Positions 1 through 11,004 of a stretch of 64,000 bases of DNA are shown piece by piece. Below the pieces are notes generated by a model. The model had not been told where the DNA came from, made no database searches, and worked only from the letters and a program-made list of their open reading frames with translations. How positions within the stretch are numbered: the stretch's first letter is position 1; every line of letters begins with the position of its first letter. The translations under genes were made by a program, and so were the position numbers. Origin of the DNA: Chondrosia reniformis (lineage: Eukaryota > Porifera > Demospongiae > Chondrillida > Chondrillidae); assembly GCA_947172415.1 (NCBI GenBank), contig OX359198.1, positions 2,573,401 through 2,637,400 on the forward strand, in the 5' to 3' direction.

Positions 1-149
1 ACTGCATCTGAATATTTTACATACACTCATCAATGTGTTGTATATATATATAAACATGTTCCCAGAAATACGTCTACTGTTCCACTGAGATTATACTTAA
101 TTACATGCTGCTAGCTACCATTTGATATGTAGGTTGGAATATAACTGAC

Positions 150-814
150 CTTATCAGTGTAATCCAAGATGATAAAAGAAACGATTCTGCTATCCTCTTT
201 CTTTGTATGCTTGCAAAGTATACTCAGAATCACAGTGTTCTAATTAAAAGAGAAAAAGATATTGGAAACTGGACTAAAAAAAGGTTCTACAGTATGTTCT
301 CAGTTACTATATAAAACTCTTCACTTTTGATTAACTACTGAGGTATTTTAACATAATTAGATATCTAATATACGTTCATTTAACTGATATAAACAAATTT
401 AATAATGGATTAGGGATCAGAGTGGTAGAAAGGGATTCACAAGAAGGATCCAAGTACAGGTTTTCCTTGATATACTATCTGTTACTATAACCTCTGTATA
501 ACAGTTTAGTTGTAACATTACTGTATATCCATACTTTATCACTGTAACTAGTCCACGGCTTATACTAACTATAGTGTACAATCACACATTGACTGACCTT
601 CTCAGAAACTGCTACATCTAATGGTGTCCTTCCTGATGAATCCTTCTTATCTACATCAGCACCAACTTTAAGGAGATACTCTACAATACTGACTTGATCA
701 TGCTCAACAGCAACATGAAGTGGAGTAGTAGTAGTAGAGTATCTATATCTAACTCCGTATTTATCTCCAGTCTTTAATTCTCTGTTGACATTCTCACTAT
801 TTATCAGCTCAGTA
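150..814 (-). pseudogene. Ankyrin-repeat exons, downstream or second copy, possibly defective
   Basis: Two minus-strand exons are visible. The first, about 598-814, encodes an ankyrin repeat (TPLHVAVEHD, VEYLLKVGADVD, GRTPLDVAVSEK). The second, 150-239, is a 30-codon exon starting NTVILSILCKH and ending LDYTDK before a GTCAGT donor. The related exons at 6261-6491 and 7791-7994 start after an AG in phase 0. Here the AG sits one base inside the expected start, and the in-phase junction ends in AA. Using the available AG would shift the frame, and no in-frame upstream acceptor was found. Either this copy is decaying or splicing differs. It could be the 3' part of the ankyrin gene at 5939-9454 or a separate duplicate that has lost exon 1. 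The gene continues past the left edge. Confidence 0.5.
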
Positions 815-2325
815 ACTTACACAGATTTAAACACATCATCTTCAGCTATCATTTAAAAATATAATGTAATGGTTAAATTTACAAATACGTATATGGCGCT
901 GCAAACATTTTAACACTGATCTGGAATATTCTCTGATAAACAAATACTGTATATTAGTCTAGCTTGGAATTTGAACAACTTAAACCATTTTTACATTCAT
1001 GCTTTATAAACGCCATATAATGCCACGAATGCACAAAGCAGTGAAATGATAATTTCTATATCCTGTATATCCCAACCTCACTTTTCTTTCAATGTACACC
1101 CTGAAAACAAGAAATTCAGGTGACATTATAGTCTTGTTATGAAGCAGATCATATTTTATTAAAATTACCAACATTTGAAATAACACTACTTGTTTTAAGG
1201 TATGTACATATATACCATACAACATACAGAATAACAAATAGACCACTTTATGATGATATACATTATACAATTACGGCTGCCAACAAAGTATCCACTTGCA
1301 GAACTGTAAATCTGTGTTCATTATATATTCATACACAATGATTATAGAATTTTAATTACATGTATTTGCAAAGGGCAGTGTTCAGGAAGCTTGAACTAAA
1401 TAGAATTTGTCTCCTTTATTCTACTAGTCAAATTTTAAAGATACTTAAGGATCCAGAACCATTAAGATTACAGCTATATATAAGCACAGTTTTTTAAATT
1501 AAAGAACTTGTCTAATACAGAATCTCAAAAATACTTTTACTTATGATGAATACAACCTTTGAATTATTATTAAAAGATTAGATACTGCATTATACAACCT
1601 TTGCTATTAATATAGTAATATAATCAAGGAAATGAGGTAATCTGATTACTAAAAAGTACATGCCACTAGACACTTTCCCACACTCTAAACAACTTCATGG
1701 TTACTTCCCCCAAATATCAGAAGCCCCATCCTTGTTGTACAAACAATCAACTGCTACTTAAGAGAGTAATGTGTCATGTGTTGCAAATAAAGGAAAAAGA
1801 AAATACAACTTTTCTGTCTTCATCTAGAAACACTAAACAATGATCACACACACTGCCACCCACCATTATACACAAAATAATTGTTTGGCCCAGGTGATCT
1901 CATCTGTTTATGTATCAATTCCATCAATTTACAATATGCAAAAAAAAAATACTAACCAGTTAAGGCAACAGTTTTCAGTGAATTGCCACCAGAAAACCGC
2001 TTACCAATAACATTACCAGAAATCAGGTAAAATTAATGCAATCACAGTCTTCTAGTTAAAAATGTGCAAGGTGCTGGAAGTGCATAACATTCAACTTGAT
2101 AGTACAGTTCAACATACAACAACTATCCTGACCTACATGGTAAACATGTTCTCAGAAATATGTCTATTGTATCATTCAGATACAATAGACAGTAATTACA
2201 TGTACTTACAAGTCAAGGTCACTACACTAAAAGAAGACAATGATTCAGGCCTTTAAAGCACACATCTAAAAACATCCTGTTCCTACAGAGTTGAAAAACT
2301 AGGGGCTTAATGCATTGATGTCTTC

Positions 2326-2445
2326 GTCATTCAACTCATAATTTTACTCCACCCACTCATGTCTCCTAACTTCCTTTGTAAGACATACTGACTCATTGCA
2401 CTCCTCAGGAGACATGAATGAGTGAGATAAAATTCAGAGTTCAAT
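2326..2445. mobile_element. Fold-back MITE-like element, short copy
   Basis: A left arm starting CATTCAACTCATAATTTTAC and a right arm that is its near reverse complement (AAAATTCAGAGTTCAAT) enclose a short spacer. It occupies the same place in block A as the longer element at 8946-9140 in block B, so it predates the duplication. The central hammerhead-like part seen in the longer copy is missing here. Confidence 0.55.
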
Positions 2446-2730
2446 TAAGACTTTTAGAGAGTTGTTAAAATTCGAGCATCGTGAACAAAAACTATTAGCC
2501 TAGGCTGCACCACTTAATGCTTCTTATGGGCCTCCTCTGCAGTATACATGTATAAGGTTTAAAAGATCATGTTACAAAATTTGTATATAACAGAATTAAG
2601 AAATCTAAACCTATCAGCAGAACGTAAAAGTTGGAAGGCCATTACACCTTTAGTCAGTTCATTCGACACAATACAACCTGTAAGATAGCTTAGCAGCAGA
2701 GAAGTATGTATAAGGATATTATATATCAGA

Positions 2731-3395
2731 CAGTTCCTCACCCCCTTAGGTATCCGCACCTGCTTCCGCCCTTGCCAGACTCTAAAATAGATCCTTGTAC
2801 ACCTGAAGGACCGCATCCCTCCTAAACAACGCCCTGGTGTGGTTTACAGTATCCCTTGTAGAACATGTACAAAGATATACATTGGCCAGACAGGCCATAC
2901 TTTGGAAACCCAGTTGGAGGAGCACAGAAGGGCGCTGGTTTCAGGAGAGATCACTCTGTCTGCAGTGGCTCAGCATGCAGTGGATGAGGGGCACGACATA
3001 GACTGGATGGAAGCTACAGTGGTAGATGGCCACCCCCATTTCCACCAGAGATGTGCTTTGGAGGCCTGGCACATCCGTGCTCAAGACAATACAATGAACA
3101 GAGATGCGAGGCCTTTGCCCTCGGTGTATATCCCTCTTATTCACTGGGGACAAAAGTGAATTGACAATTATGACAATTGCTTTTTCTAATTTACTATACT
3201 ATTGCGTCACCTATTGTTATGGATATGCCCTCATATACTTTTATTGATATTTGCCCCAAATTGCAGTATATAAGCCACCTCGCAATTTGGTTGTATTTTT
3301 ATCACTGATGAGGACCTCTGGATTAAGGTGGAAACGTTTGATTTGAATTTTTTCAGTGTTCGGCTAGAGTTTTTTCAGAAAAAGCGAAGTTATAT
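2731..3395 (+). mobile_element. Penelope-like element, 5'-truncated (GIY-YIG endonuclease end)
   Basis: The plus strand reads as the C-terminal part of a Penelope-like retroelement protein. It has the linker before the nuclease (LGIRTCFRPC, LKDRIPPKQRPG), then a GIY-YIG endonuclease domain from about 2839 to 3159 with VYSIPCRTCTKIYIGQTG, followed by LEEHRRAL. The reverse transcriptase is absent, so this is a 5'-truncated copy. Downstream, a hammerhead-like motif at 3304-3334 fits the terminal repeats known in this family. The left junction falls where block A should carry exon 1 of the duplicated ankyrin gene. The nuclease frame is open over about 106 codons, which suggests moderate age. Confidence 0.75.
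3304..3334 (+). ncRNA. Hammerhead ribozyme-like motif of the Penelope type
   Basis: CTGATGA is followed by a possible short stem II (ACC with GGT, 12-nt loop) and then GGAAACGTTT, which keeps GAAA and the minimal ACGT stem III with T at the cleavage position. Penelope-like elements are known to carry such minimal hammerheads. Stem II is weaker than usual, so activity is doubtful. Confidence 0.45.
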
Positions 3396-3509
3396 ATAAG
3401 CATATAAATATCACCACAAGTTTTTAAACTCAAATTAATTGTCTCATTTAGAAGCTCGATACAACACAAACAATCAACACTTGTAATGATCAACCATATA
3501 CATACGTAC

Positions 3510-3797
3510 GGTACACACGGAAATTATCTTGACATTCGAAGTTTGAACTTCGCAGTGTACTTCGCGCTACTTCGAAACTACTTCGAAATACTTCGGAAAA
3601 CTTCACGTAAACGTGTTGTTGAATGTTGTTAATTTGAGGGTATATGTATGAACTTCGATTAAACACTTAGAAACGAAATTGATCCGAACTTCGACAGCTT
3701 CGAACGAGCTTCGACAACTTTGAACGAACTTCGCCGTACTTCGAGCGAGCTTCACAAAGTTTGAACTTCTAATGTCAAGAAAATTTCCATGCGTACC
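3510..3797. mobile_element. MITE-like element with terminal inverted repeats of 40 bp or more
   Basis: The left end GGTACACACGGAAATTATCT and the reverse complement of the right end, GGTACGCATGGAAATTTTCT, match for over 40 bp. The interior is rich in variants of ACTTCGAA and GAACTTCG. It has no coding capacity. The GGTAC ends resemble those of the element at 5189-5713, which suggests a related transposase source. The flanks share TAC/GTAC, but a target-site duplication is not clear. Confidence 0.7.
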
Positions 3798-3865
3798 GTA
3801 CGTACTTTGCCCAAAATTAATTGTAAAACAGTGCATCTGCCATCAGTTCAGTGCCATGAACATTC

Positions 3866-5180
3866 AGTATTGAGTAGAAACCTTTGCTATTAATATAGTA
3901 ATAGGATCAAGGAAATGAGATATCTGCATGCCACTCCCCACTATCACACACAAAATACTTGGCCCAGGTGATCTCAGCTGTTTATGTATCAGTTCCATCA
4001 ATATCCAATATGCAACATGAAAAGGTAATATTAACCAGCTAAGGCAACAGTTTAAAGTGTATTGCCAACAGAAAACTATTAACCAATAACTTCGGGTAAA
4101 ATTAATGGTTATCAGTTTTCAGTAACTATTCTGGGTGAGAGTTACTAGGATAGGTTGGCTAAGGATCTTCATGTCAGCAATCCAATGTTGCCATGTCAAC
4201 AAAAGAGGCCAGACGATACACAAGAAGATGGCATGGGAGAAGATATCCCAAAAACAGTCAGAGAATTATATCAATAAATCTGTTCCCAAACAACTCATCC
4301 AATCATCAGTGGCAATAGGGCAAGGTCTGACCAGCCAGCAACTGATCGAATCATCAGTGGAATAGGGCAAGGTCTGACCAGCCAGCAACTCATCTAATCA
4401 TCAAATCACAACTAATATGTTCAACTCATCTAATCATCAGTGGCAATAGGGCAAGGTCTGACCAGCCAGCAACTCATCTAATCATCAGTGGCAATAGGGC
4501 AAGGTCTGACCAGCCAGCAACTCATCTAATCATCAGTGGAATAGGGCAAGGTCTGACCAGCCAGCAACTCATCTAATCATCAATGACAATAGGGCAAGGT
4601 CTGACCAGTCAGCAACTCATCTAATCATCAATGACAATAGGGCAAGGTCTGACCACCAGAAACTCATCTAATCATCAATGACAATAGGGCAAGGTCTGAC
4701 CAGCCAGCAACTCATCTAATCATCAATGACAATAGGGCAAGGTCTGACCAGCCAGAAACTCATCTAATCATCAATGACAATAGGGCAAGGTCTGACCAGC
4801 CAGCAACTCATCTAATCATCAATGACAATAGGGCAAGGTCTGACCAGCCAGCAACTCATCTAATCATCAAATCATAACTAAGCAAACAACAACATAACAA
4901 AGAAAATAGGGTCTGACCAGCAAGAGTACTGTTGTAATCAAAACTAAGCATATGATGAAGAACAATTATAGAAGACTTAGTCGGTTAATTAATAAGGATA
5001 GTTACAAATTTAAGTGACTTTAAGAATCTTAAAGCTTCATAATTTAACTACATAACCCACTCAAACAGTTACAAAAGTTAGGGGACTTTATAAGAATCTT
5101 AAAGCTTCATCATTCAACTATGGCTTTTACACCACCCACTCAAATTGTCTCTAAAGTGTAATTCAACGTACATATTAACG
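3866..5180. repeat. Third copy of the ankyrin-gene intron 1 region (block C)
   Basis: The sequence from about 3870 to 4285 matches 8050-8585, and 4915-5160 matches 8680-8990, in the same order. Shared stretches include GCAATCCAATGTTGCCATGT and TTAATTAATAAGGATAG-type sequence. Between them this copy carries an expanded 48-bp minisatellite, where block B has only one or two degenerate units. Confidence 0.65.
4291..4880. repeat. 48-bp minisatellite
   Basis: About 12 tandem units contain ACTCATCTAATCATCAATGA, then CAATAGGGCAAGGTCTGACC, then AGCCAGCA. Units vary at a few positions, and several lack one or more bases. The equivalent place in block B (8585-8670) has only remnants, so the expansion followed the duplication. 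Open frames through it are by-products of repetition. Confidence 0.9.
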
Positions 5181-5188
5181 CATTATAC

Positions 5189-5713
5189 GGTACAAGACAG
5201 AAAAAAGTTGACGTATTACGCCCATAGATAAACCTGTAATAGGATACGTAGCAAAAGCGTATACGTTTTTATCTACGCCCATAGATAAGGCGTAGACATA
5301 AACGTATGTAATATAACCGCTTACTGTAGATTGAATAAGCACTTTACGCGCTAACTATTTATTGGCTTTAGCGAATCCTTTTGAGGCTCACACTATCTTC
5401 TATGGACCAGTATACGAGTGCATAGACCTCCTGCTGTGTCATCGTGGCTTTCAGCGTTCTGCGTAAACTCATTCTTAGACGTTTTCGACGAGATCTATTC
5501 CTTGATTCTGACTAATATCGCACCTAGGAAAAGTATGTTAACACGTCTTTCATTATTTAAACTTGTCGATTAATACAACTTTAGTATGCCCGTAGCGATA
5601 ACCGTAGGAAAGGCATAGCAAATTTATTCTACGCCCATAGTTAAACCATAGGAAGACACATAGGCGCATACGTAATACACACGTACTCTGTCAACTTTTT
5701 TCTGTCTTGTACC
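5189..5713. mobile_element. MITE-like element, about 525 bp
   Basis: The left end GGTACAAGACAGAAAAAAGT and the reverse complement of the right end are identical over about 24 bp (GGTACAAGACAGAAAAAAGTTGAC). The interior holds repeated CTACGCCCATAG-like motifs in both orientations and no recognisable protein. A lone copy of the same end lies at 7276. Confidence 0.75.
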
Positions 5714-5938
5714 GTAGGTGTGTAGGGAGACGATATATCATTACAAACCTAAGAATCAACTTGAAGTGCAATAAACAAATGAATTTCGCTGAAATTAGCA
5801 CCTTCAACATTTACTTGTTTTACTCAAACCAAAAATTGTAGTACACAGTACTAGACAGATGAATACAATTAGTCTATGGAACAAACCCTTGTAACAGTAA
5901 TGCATTAAATAAAACAGTAATTATAACACCACACTCAC

Positions 5939-8900
5939 TTGAGCAATGTGTCCTTCTCTGATAAGAAATGAGATCCCTGCACTATTGTTTGCAGTGTGGG
6001 CACACAGTAACATGATGATAGGAGGATTCTACAATAAAAAGGTTACGATACTTAATATACTTTCATAAATATTATACTTAAAGAGCAACACATTCAATAT
6101 GTCAATATACCCTTTATCATATCAATTGCACAGACAAGGAATTTCACCTCCCAATAATCACAATCCAGTAAGGTGAGCCATATAAACTCAAAATGGAAAA
6201 AACATACTTTCAATGTTTCTGTGGCTCTACATTACACTACTACGTACAGTATGTACTGACCTTTTCAGAAACTGCTACATCTAATGGTGTCCTCCTTGAT
6301 GAATCCTTCTTATCTACATCAGCACCAACTTTAAGGAGATACTCTACAATACTGACATGATCATGCTCAACAGCAACATGAAGTGGAGTAGTAGTAGTAG
6401 TAGAGAAACCATATCTGTCTCTAAAGCTATCATATCTCTCTTCAGTCTCCAATTCTCTGTTGACATTCTCACTATTTATCAGCTTAGAAACCTACGTATG
6501 TACGTATATTTAAATATTGTTGAATGATCAATACACAAGCTCAAGTGAAAATGTTATATACAATATAAGTACATACATGTTGCTCCATGTTCAGTTCAAC
6601 ATACAACAACTATCCTAACCTACATGACACACTGCATCTGAATATTTTACATACACACATCTACATACATATACACCCATCATTTTCTTGTATCTAAATA
6701 TTGTCTCAGAAATATGTCTACTGTATCATTGAGATTATATGTAATTGTATGCTACTAGCTACCATTTGCTAGGTTGGAGTATAACTGACCTTATCAGTGT
6801 ATCCCATGATGATGAAAGTAACAATTCTGCTATCCTCTTTCTTTGTATGCTTGCAAAGTAAATCCACAATCAAAGTGTTCTAATTAAAAGAGAAAAAGAT
6901 CTTCGAAATTGGACTGAAAAGGTTCTACATTCCTAGTTACTATACAAGGCTCTGTACTTTGATAAGGTTAGCATTTTAATACAAGCTTGTCATGTCAACA
7001 TTTAGAAATATAGGAATAACACAACTTTAGCTTTCTTTTTAATTCATGAATCTGGATTTACTCTAGTGGTCAAAATAACGTCCGGTCATCGGTCAATTTC
7101 CGAATGTTCTTTTTAATTGACCGCGCATTATTCCATTTGGTCAGTAAGTGTGACCGATTCACAGCTCTATTCACAAAGGAACCCTAGAAGAAAGCCTTGT
7201 TCCAGTGTTCCTTGTTTGTGAGTTCAGCTGTTTTATCTGTTTCTCGTATTGAGTGGTAGCTTTACGTATTGCTACGGTACAAGACAGAAAAAAACTGAAC
7301 GTTCTACGCACGTTTCCATACATTTCCTTACCCGTTTGTCTTTCAGTTTATTTCGAACGAAAACACATACTTAAGAGGTGTTTCGCGATGAGTTGACCCA
7401 TTCCTTAAAACCATAACCCATCCTACTGTTTTCGCTTCCCTTAGCTATAATGTAACAAAATGACGTGGAAGTGATTAAGTGTCTTATTAAGTTACCATTT
7501 GCAACAAAAAGTGTCACATTTAGCGACACTTTACGACGTGCAAGACCGACCAAAATTCAATATGACTGAACAAACTTAGGAGTGCTTGGACATTTGACCG
7601 AGAAACCAACATAAAAGAAACATAAATGATCTTAAAGTAAATAGAAAGCATCCCTTTAGAATAGCTCTGTTACTAGAACCTCTGTATAGCCATACAGTTC
7701 AGTTGTAACATTACTGTATATCCATACTTCATCATTGTAACTAGTCCATAGCTTACACTAACTATAGTGTACAATCACACATAAACTGACCTCCTTAGAA
7801 ACTGCTACATCTAATGGTGTCCTCCCTGATGAATCCTCCTTATCTACATCAGCACCAACTTTAAGGAGATGCTCTACAATTCTGACATGATCATGCTCAA
7901 CAGCAACATGAAGTGGAGTTGTAGTAGTAGAGCCATATCTCAGTCGAATCCTAAATTCTCTGTTGACATTCTCATTGTTAATCAGTTCAGAAACCTAAAC
8001 AGATTTAAACAAATTGCCAACTAATGCTAATTACTAAAAACTAGTCACCTTCCCACACTCTAAATAACTTCATGGTTACTTCCCCCAAATATCAGAAGCC
8101 CCGTCCTTGTTGTACAAACAATCAACTGCTACTTAAGAGAGTAATGTGTGTAATGTGTTGCAAATAAAGGATAAAGAAAGTACAACTTTTCTGTCTTCAT
8201 CTAGATACACTAAACAGTGACCACACACACTGCCACCCACCATCACACACATGAATTACTTGGCCCAGGTGATCTCAAATGTTTATATGTATCAATTCCA
8301 TCAATTTACAATATGCAAAATAAAAATACTAACCAGTTAAGGCAACAGTTTTCAGTGAATTGCCACCAGAAAACTGCTTACCAATAACATTACCAGAAAT
8401 CAGGTAAAATTAATGGTTATCAGTTTTCAGTAACTGTTCTTGGGGAGAGTTACTAAGATGGCTAAGGATCTCCATGTCAGCAATCCAATGTTGCCATGTC
8501 AACAAAAGAGGCCAGAAGATACACAAGAAGATGGCATAGGAGAAGATATCCCAAAAACAGTCAAAGAATTATATCAATAAATCTGATATACTCATCAATA
8601 ACAATAGGGCAAGGTCTAACCAGTAAGTTAATACCAATAAATCTGTTTTCAAGTAAGCATCAATGACAATAAGGTCTAACCAGACAGGGTACTGTTGCAA
8701 TCAAAACTAAGCACAGGATGAAGAGGTTAAGGTCACTACATACTTCTACAAGAAGACATTGATTCAGGCCACATCTAAAAGCAGCCTGTTGTGATCTCCC
8801 TCTGTAACTGATTCCTGTCCTATCATCTAATCTACAACTCTTGAAAAGGCTTAGTCTGTTAATTAATAAAGATAGCTACAGAGTTGAAAACATAGGGGAC

Positions 8901-9454
8901 TTTAAAGATCTGAATCTGATATTAAAACTTTGATTGATATTTTAATCATTCAACTCTCGATTTTACACCACCCACTCATGTCTCCTGACTTCCATCATAT
9001 GCCAAACTGATGAGTCCTTATAAGGACCATCTCTCTAAGTGGCTAAGGGGGAGACTCTGGTTCCTATCAAGTGAGCTTTGCTTCCACCCTATACTCATTG
9101 CACTCCTCAAGAGGGTAGGGTAAAATCCAAAGTTGAATGAAGACTGTTAGAGAGTTGTTTAATTTCGAGCGTAGTGAGCAAAAACTATTAGCCTAGGCCG
9201 CACCACTTAATGCTTCCTACGGGCAGTATACATACAGGTTTAAAAGATTACAAAGATAACATGCACTTGTAACAGAATTAAGGAATCTAAAACATGTTAG
9301 CAGAAAGTAAAGGCTGGAATAGTACAGAAATCTTGGCAGCAGAGAGGTATAAGTATATTATTACCTTGTCAAGTTCCCCACGTTGAATAATTGACGCTAG
9401 AGGAACAAGATTAGGCGACGTAGGCATCGACAAATATTTAGCCATCTTGGCCAT
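5939..9454 (-). CDS. Ankyrin-repeat protein gene, 5' part
   Basis: Five minus-strand exons join in phase 0: 9365-9454, 7791-7994, 6790-6879, 6261-6491 and 5939-6028. Exon 1 begins with a methionine at 9454 (MAKMAKYLSMPTSPNLVPLA) and ends ELDK before GTAATA. The 68- and 77-codon exons each hold an N-terminal helix-like stretch (VSELINNENVN or VSKLINSENVN), then an ankyrin repeat (TPLHVAVEHDHV, EYLLKVGADVD, RTPLDVAVS). The 30-codon exons (NTLIVDLLCKH..., NPPIIMLLCAH...) lie between them. All introns use GT-AG. Ankyrin repeats mediate protein binding; the partner and role here are unknown. The gene may continue to 150-814 and beyond the left edge, through a 5-kb interval full of insertions. The family name is not recognised. 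Confidence 0.7.
7276..7330. mobile_element. Single terminal repeat of the GGTAC MITE family
   Basis: GGTACAAGACAGAAAAAAAC repeats the terminus of the 5189-5713 element. No matching second end was found nearby, so this is a truncated copy or one end of a diverged element. Confidence 0.55.
8946..9140. mobile_element. Fold-back MITE-like element with hammerhead-like core
   Basis: About 195 bp with imperfect inverted arms: left TCATTCAACTCTCGATTTTA, right (reverse complement) TCATTCAACTTTGGATTTTA. The arms continue through CACCCACTCATGTCTCCTGA-type sequence. The centre holds GCCAAACTGATGAGTCC, TTATAA, then GGAC at 9001-9027, an intact 5' half and stem II of a hammerhead. The GAAA box is degraded here (CATC follows GGAC). 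A sister element lies at 57619-57906. Confidence 0.65.
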
Positions 9455-9724
9455 ATCACGTGAGTCATTTATTACGTAATGGTGCTGTACACGTAAGTAC
9501 TTTTCTGCTCCGCGGCTCCCATCTTTGATTTTAGATTTATACCTACCTATCCAGATTCCTATATATCTGCATACTCCTTGATCAAACACATGATCCTATT
9601 TTATAGCTACTTAAGGAATCACATTAAACATTATATTAAGTAGAAGTGCATGCTTTGTTAGATTAATTAAATGACACATAGATCCAAATATCAACCATCA
9701 TCTGATGCCTTGTTGTCTTCCCTT

Positions 9725-10486
9725 TGTCAGCATGTGAGGTAGGGTTTGCACTGTGCCCTCTTTAATGTCAGCATGTGAGGTAGAGTTGTCTCTGTGCCCT
9801 CTTTAATGTCAGCATGTGAGGTAGAGTTGTCTGTGCCCTCTTTAATGTCAGCATGTGAGGTAGGGTTGTATCTGTGCTCTCTTTAATGTCAGCATGTGAG
9901 GTAGGGTTGTATCTGTACCCTCTTTAATGTCAGTATGTGAGGTAGAGTTGTCTCTGTGCTCTCTTTAATGTCAGCATGTGAGGTAGGGTTGTATCTGTAC
10001 CCTCTTTAATGTCAGCATGTGAGGTAGGGTTGTCTCTGTGCCCTCTTTAATGTCAGCATGTGAGGTAGGGTTGTCTCTGTGCCCTCTTTAATGTCAGCAT
10101 GTGAGGTAGGGTTGTATCTGTGCATCTCTTTAATGTCAGTATGTGAGGTAGAGTTGTCTCTGTGCTCTCTTTAATGTCAGCATGTGAGGTAGGGTTGTAT
10201 CTGTACCCTCTTTAATGTCAGCATGTGAGGTAGAGTTGTCTCTGTGCTCTCTTTAATGTCAGCATGTGAGGTAGGGTTGTCTCTGTGCCCTCTTTAGTGT
10301 CAGCATGTGAGGTAGGGTTGTCTCTGTGCCCTCTTTAATGTCAGCATGTGAGGTAGGGTTGTATCTGTGCCCTCTTTAATGTCAGCATGTGAGGTAGGGT
10401 TGTCTCTGTGCCCTCTTTAATGTCAGCATGTGAGGTAGGGTTGTATCTGTGCATCTCTTGCTGCTGTGCTATCTCTTTAATGTCAG
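9725..10486. repeat. 41-bp minisatellite
   Basis: About 18 tandem units contain TGTCAGCATGTGAGGTAGGG followed by TTGTCTCTGTGCCCTCTTTA. Variants alternate between GTCTCTGTGCCC and GTATCTGTACCC, so higher-order duplication of unit pairs is visible. It lies upstream of exon 1 of the ankyrin gene and downstream of the Sema-like gene. Confidence 0.92.
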
Positions 10487-11004
10487 TTTTACTTAACACA
10501 AAATGTAGAATTGGGCCTATATAGGAAAATTCTTTAACACACCTTAGAATAATTAGTGTGTGGGAAGCTTGATTTTATACTCCCCCTCTAGGAGGGAAAC
10601 AATTTACATTAATCCAAAGGAAAGACAGAAAATGTCAGGTAACAATTGCAACATTTAATCTATTGCTCCCTAGCTCAGTGTGTGTCTTAATGATCTACAT
10701 GCATATAAACCCAGTAGTAATACATGATATTGTTTGCCCGCAAAAGTTGAATTGAATATAAAGCATAACAATATGTTGATGTCTAAAGTCAGCAAGGACA
10801 CACTATATATATAATATATCTTTAGTTCTATTATATTATGTATATAGTTGTTTGGTTTATATTTACAATTTATTATAATATTAAGCTTTAAAATTTGATT
10901 AGGTGAATAGATTACACTTTATAATAAAATAAAAGTGGTAATGAATAGGATTATAAAGCTTTAATATTATAAAATATTGAAATAACACAATGTCAGCTTG
11001 CTCA

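Larger units (their letters stand above)
1..2725. repeat. Segmental duplication block A (copy of 6630-9360)
   Basis: This block is colinear with 6630-9360. The match runs through the left edge (1 against 6632), the 30-codon exon (150-239 against 6790-6879), the ankyrin exon (598-814 against 7791-7994), intron sequence (1680-2060 against 8043-8410) and the region before exon 1 (2210-2720 against 8735-9350). It stops where a Penelope-like element begins, at about 2731. Copies differ by scattered substitutions and small indels, so the duplication is not very recent. Confidence 0.75.
6630..9360. repeat. Segmental duplication block B
   Basis: This is the counterpart of 1-2725 and the best-preserved unit. 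It holds exon 1, intron 1, one ankyrin exon and one 30-codon exon. It also includes a stretch at 7000-7680 that is absent from block A, which contains one end of a GGTAC-type element. Confidence 0.7.

Noticed and set aside
4291-4880. CRISPR-like regular repeats (also 9725-10486 and 36251-36715)
   Set aside because: Units are directly tandem with no unique spacers, and the genome is eukaryotic.
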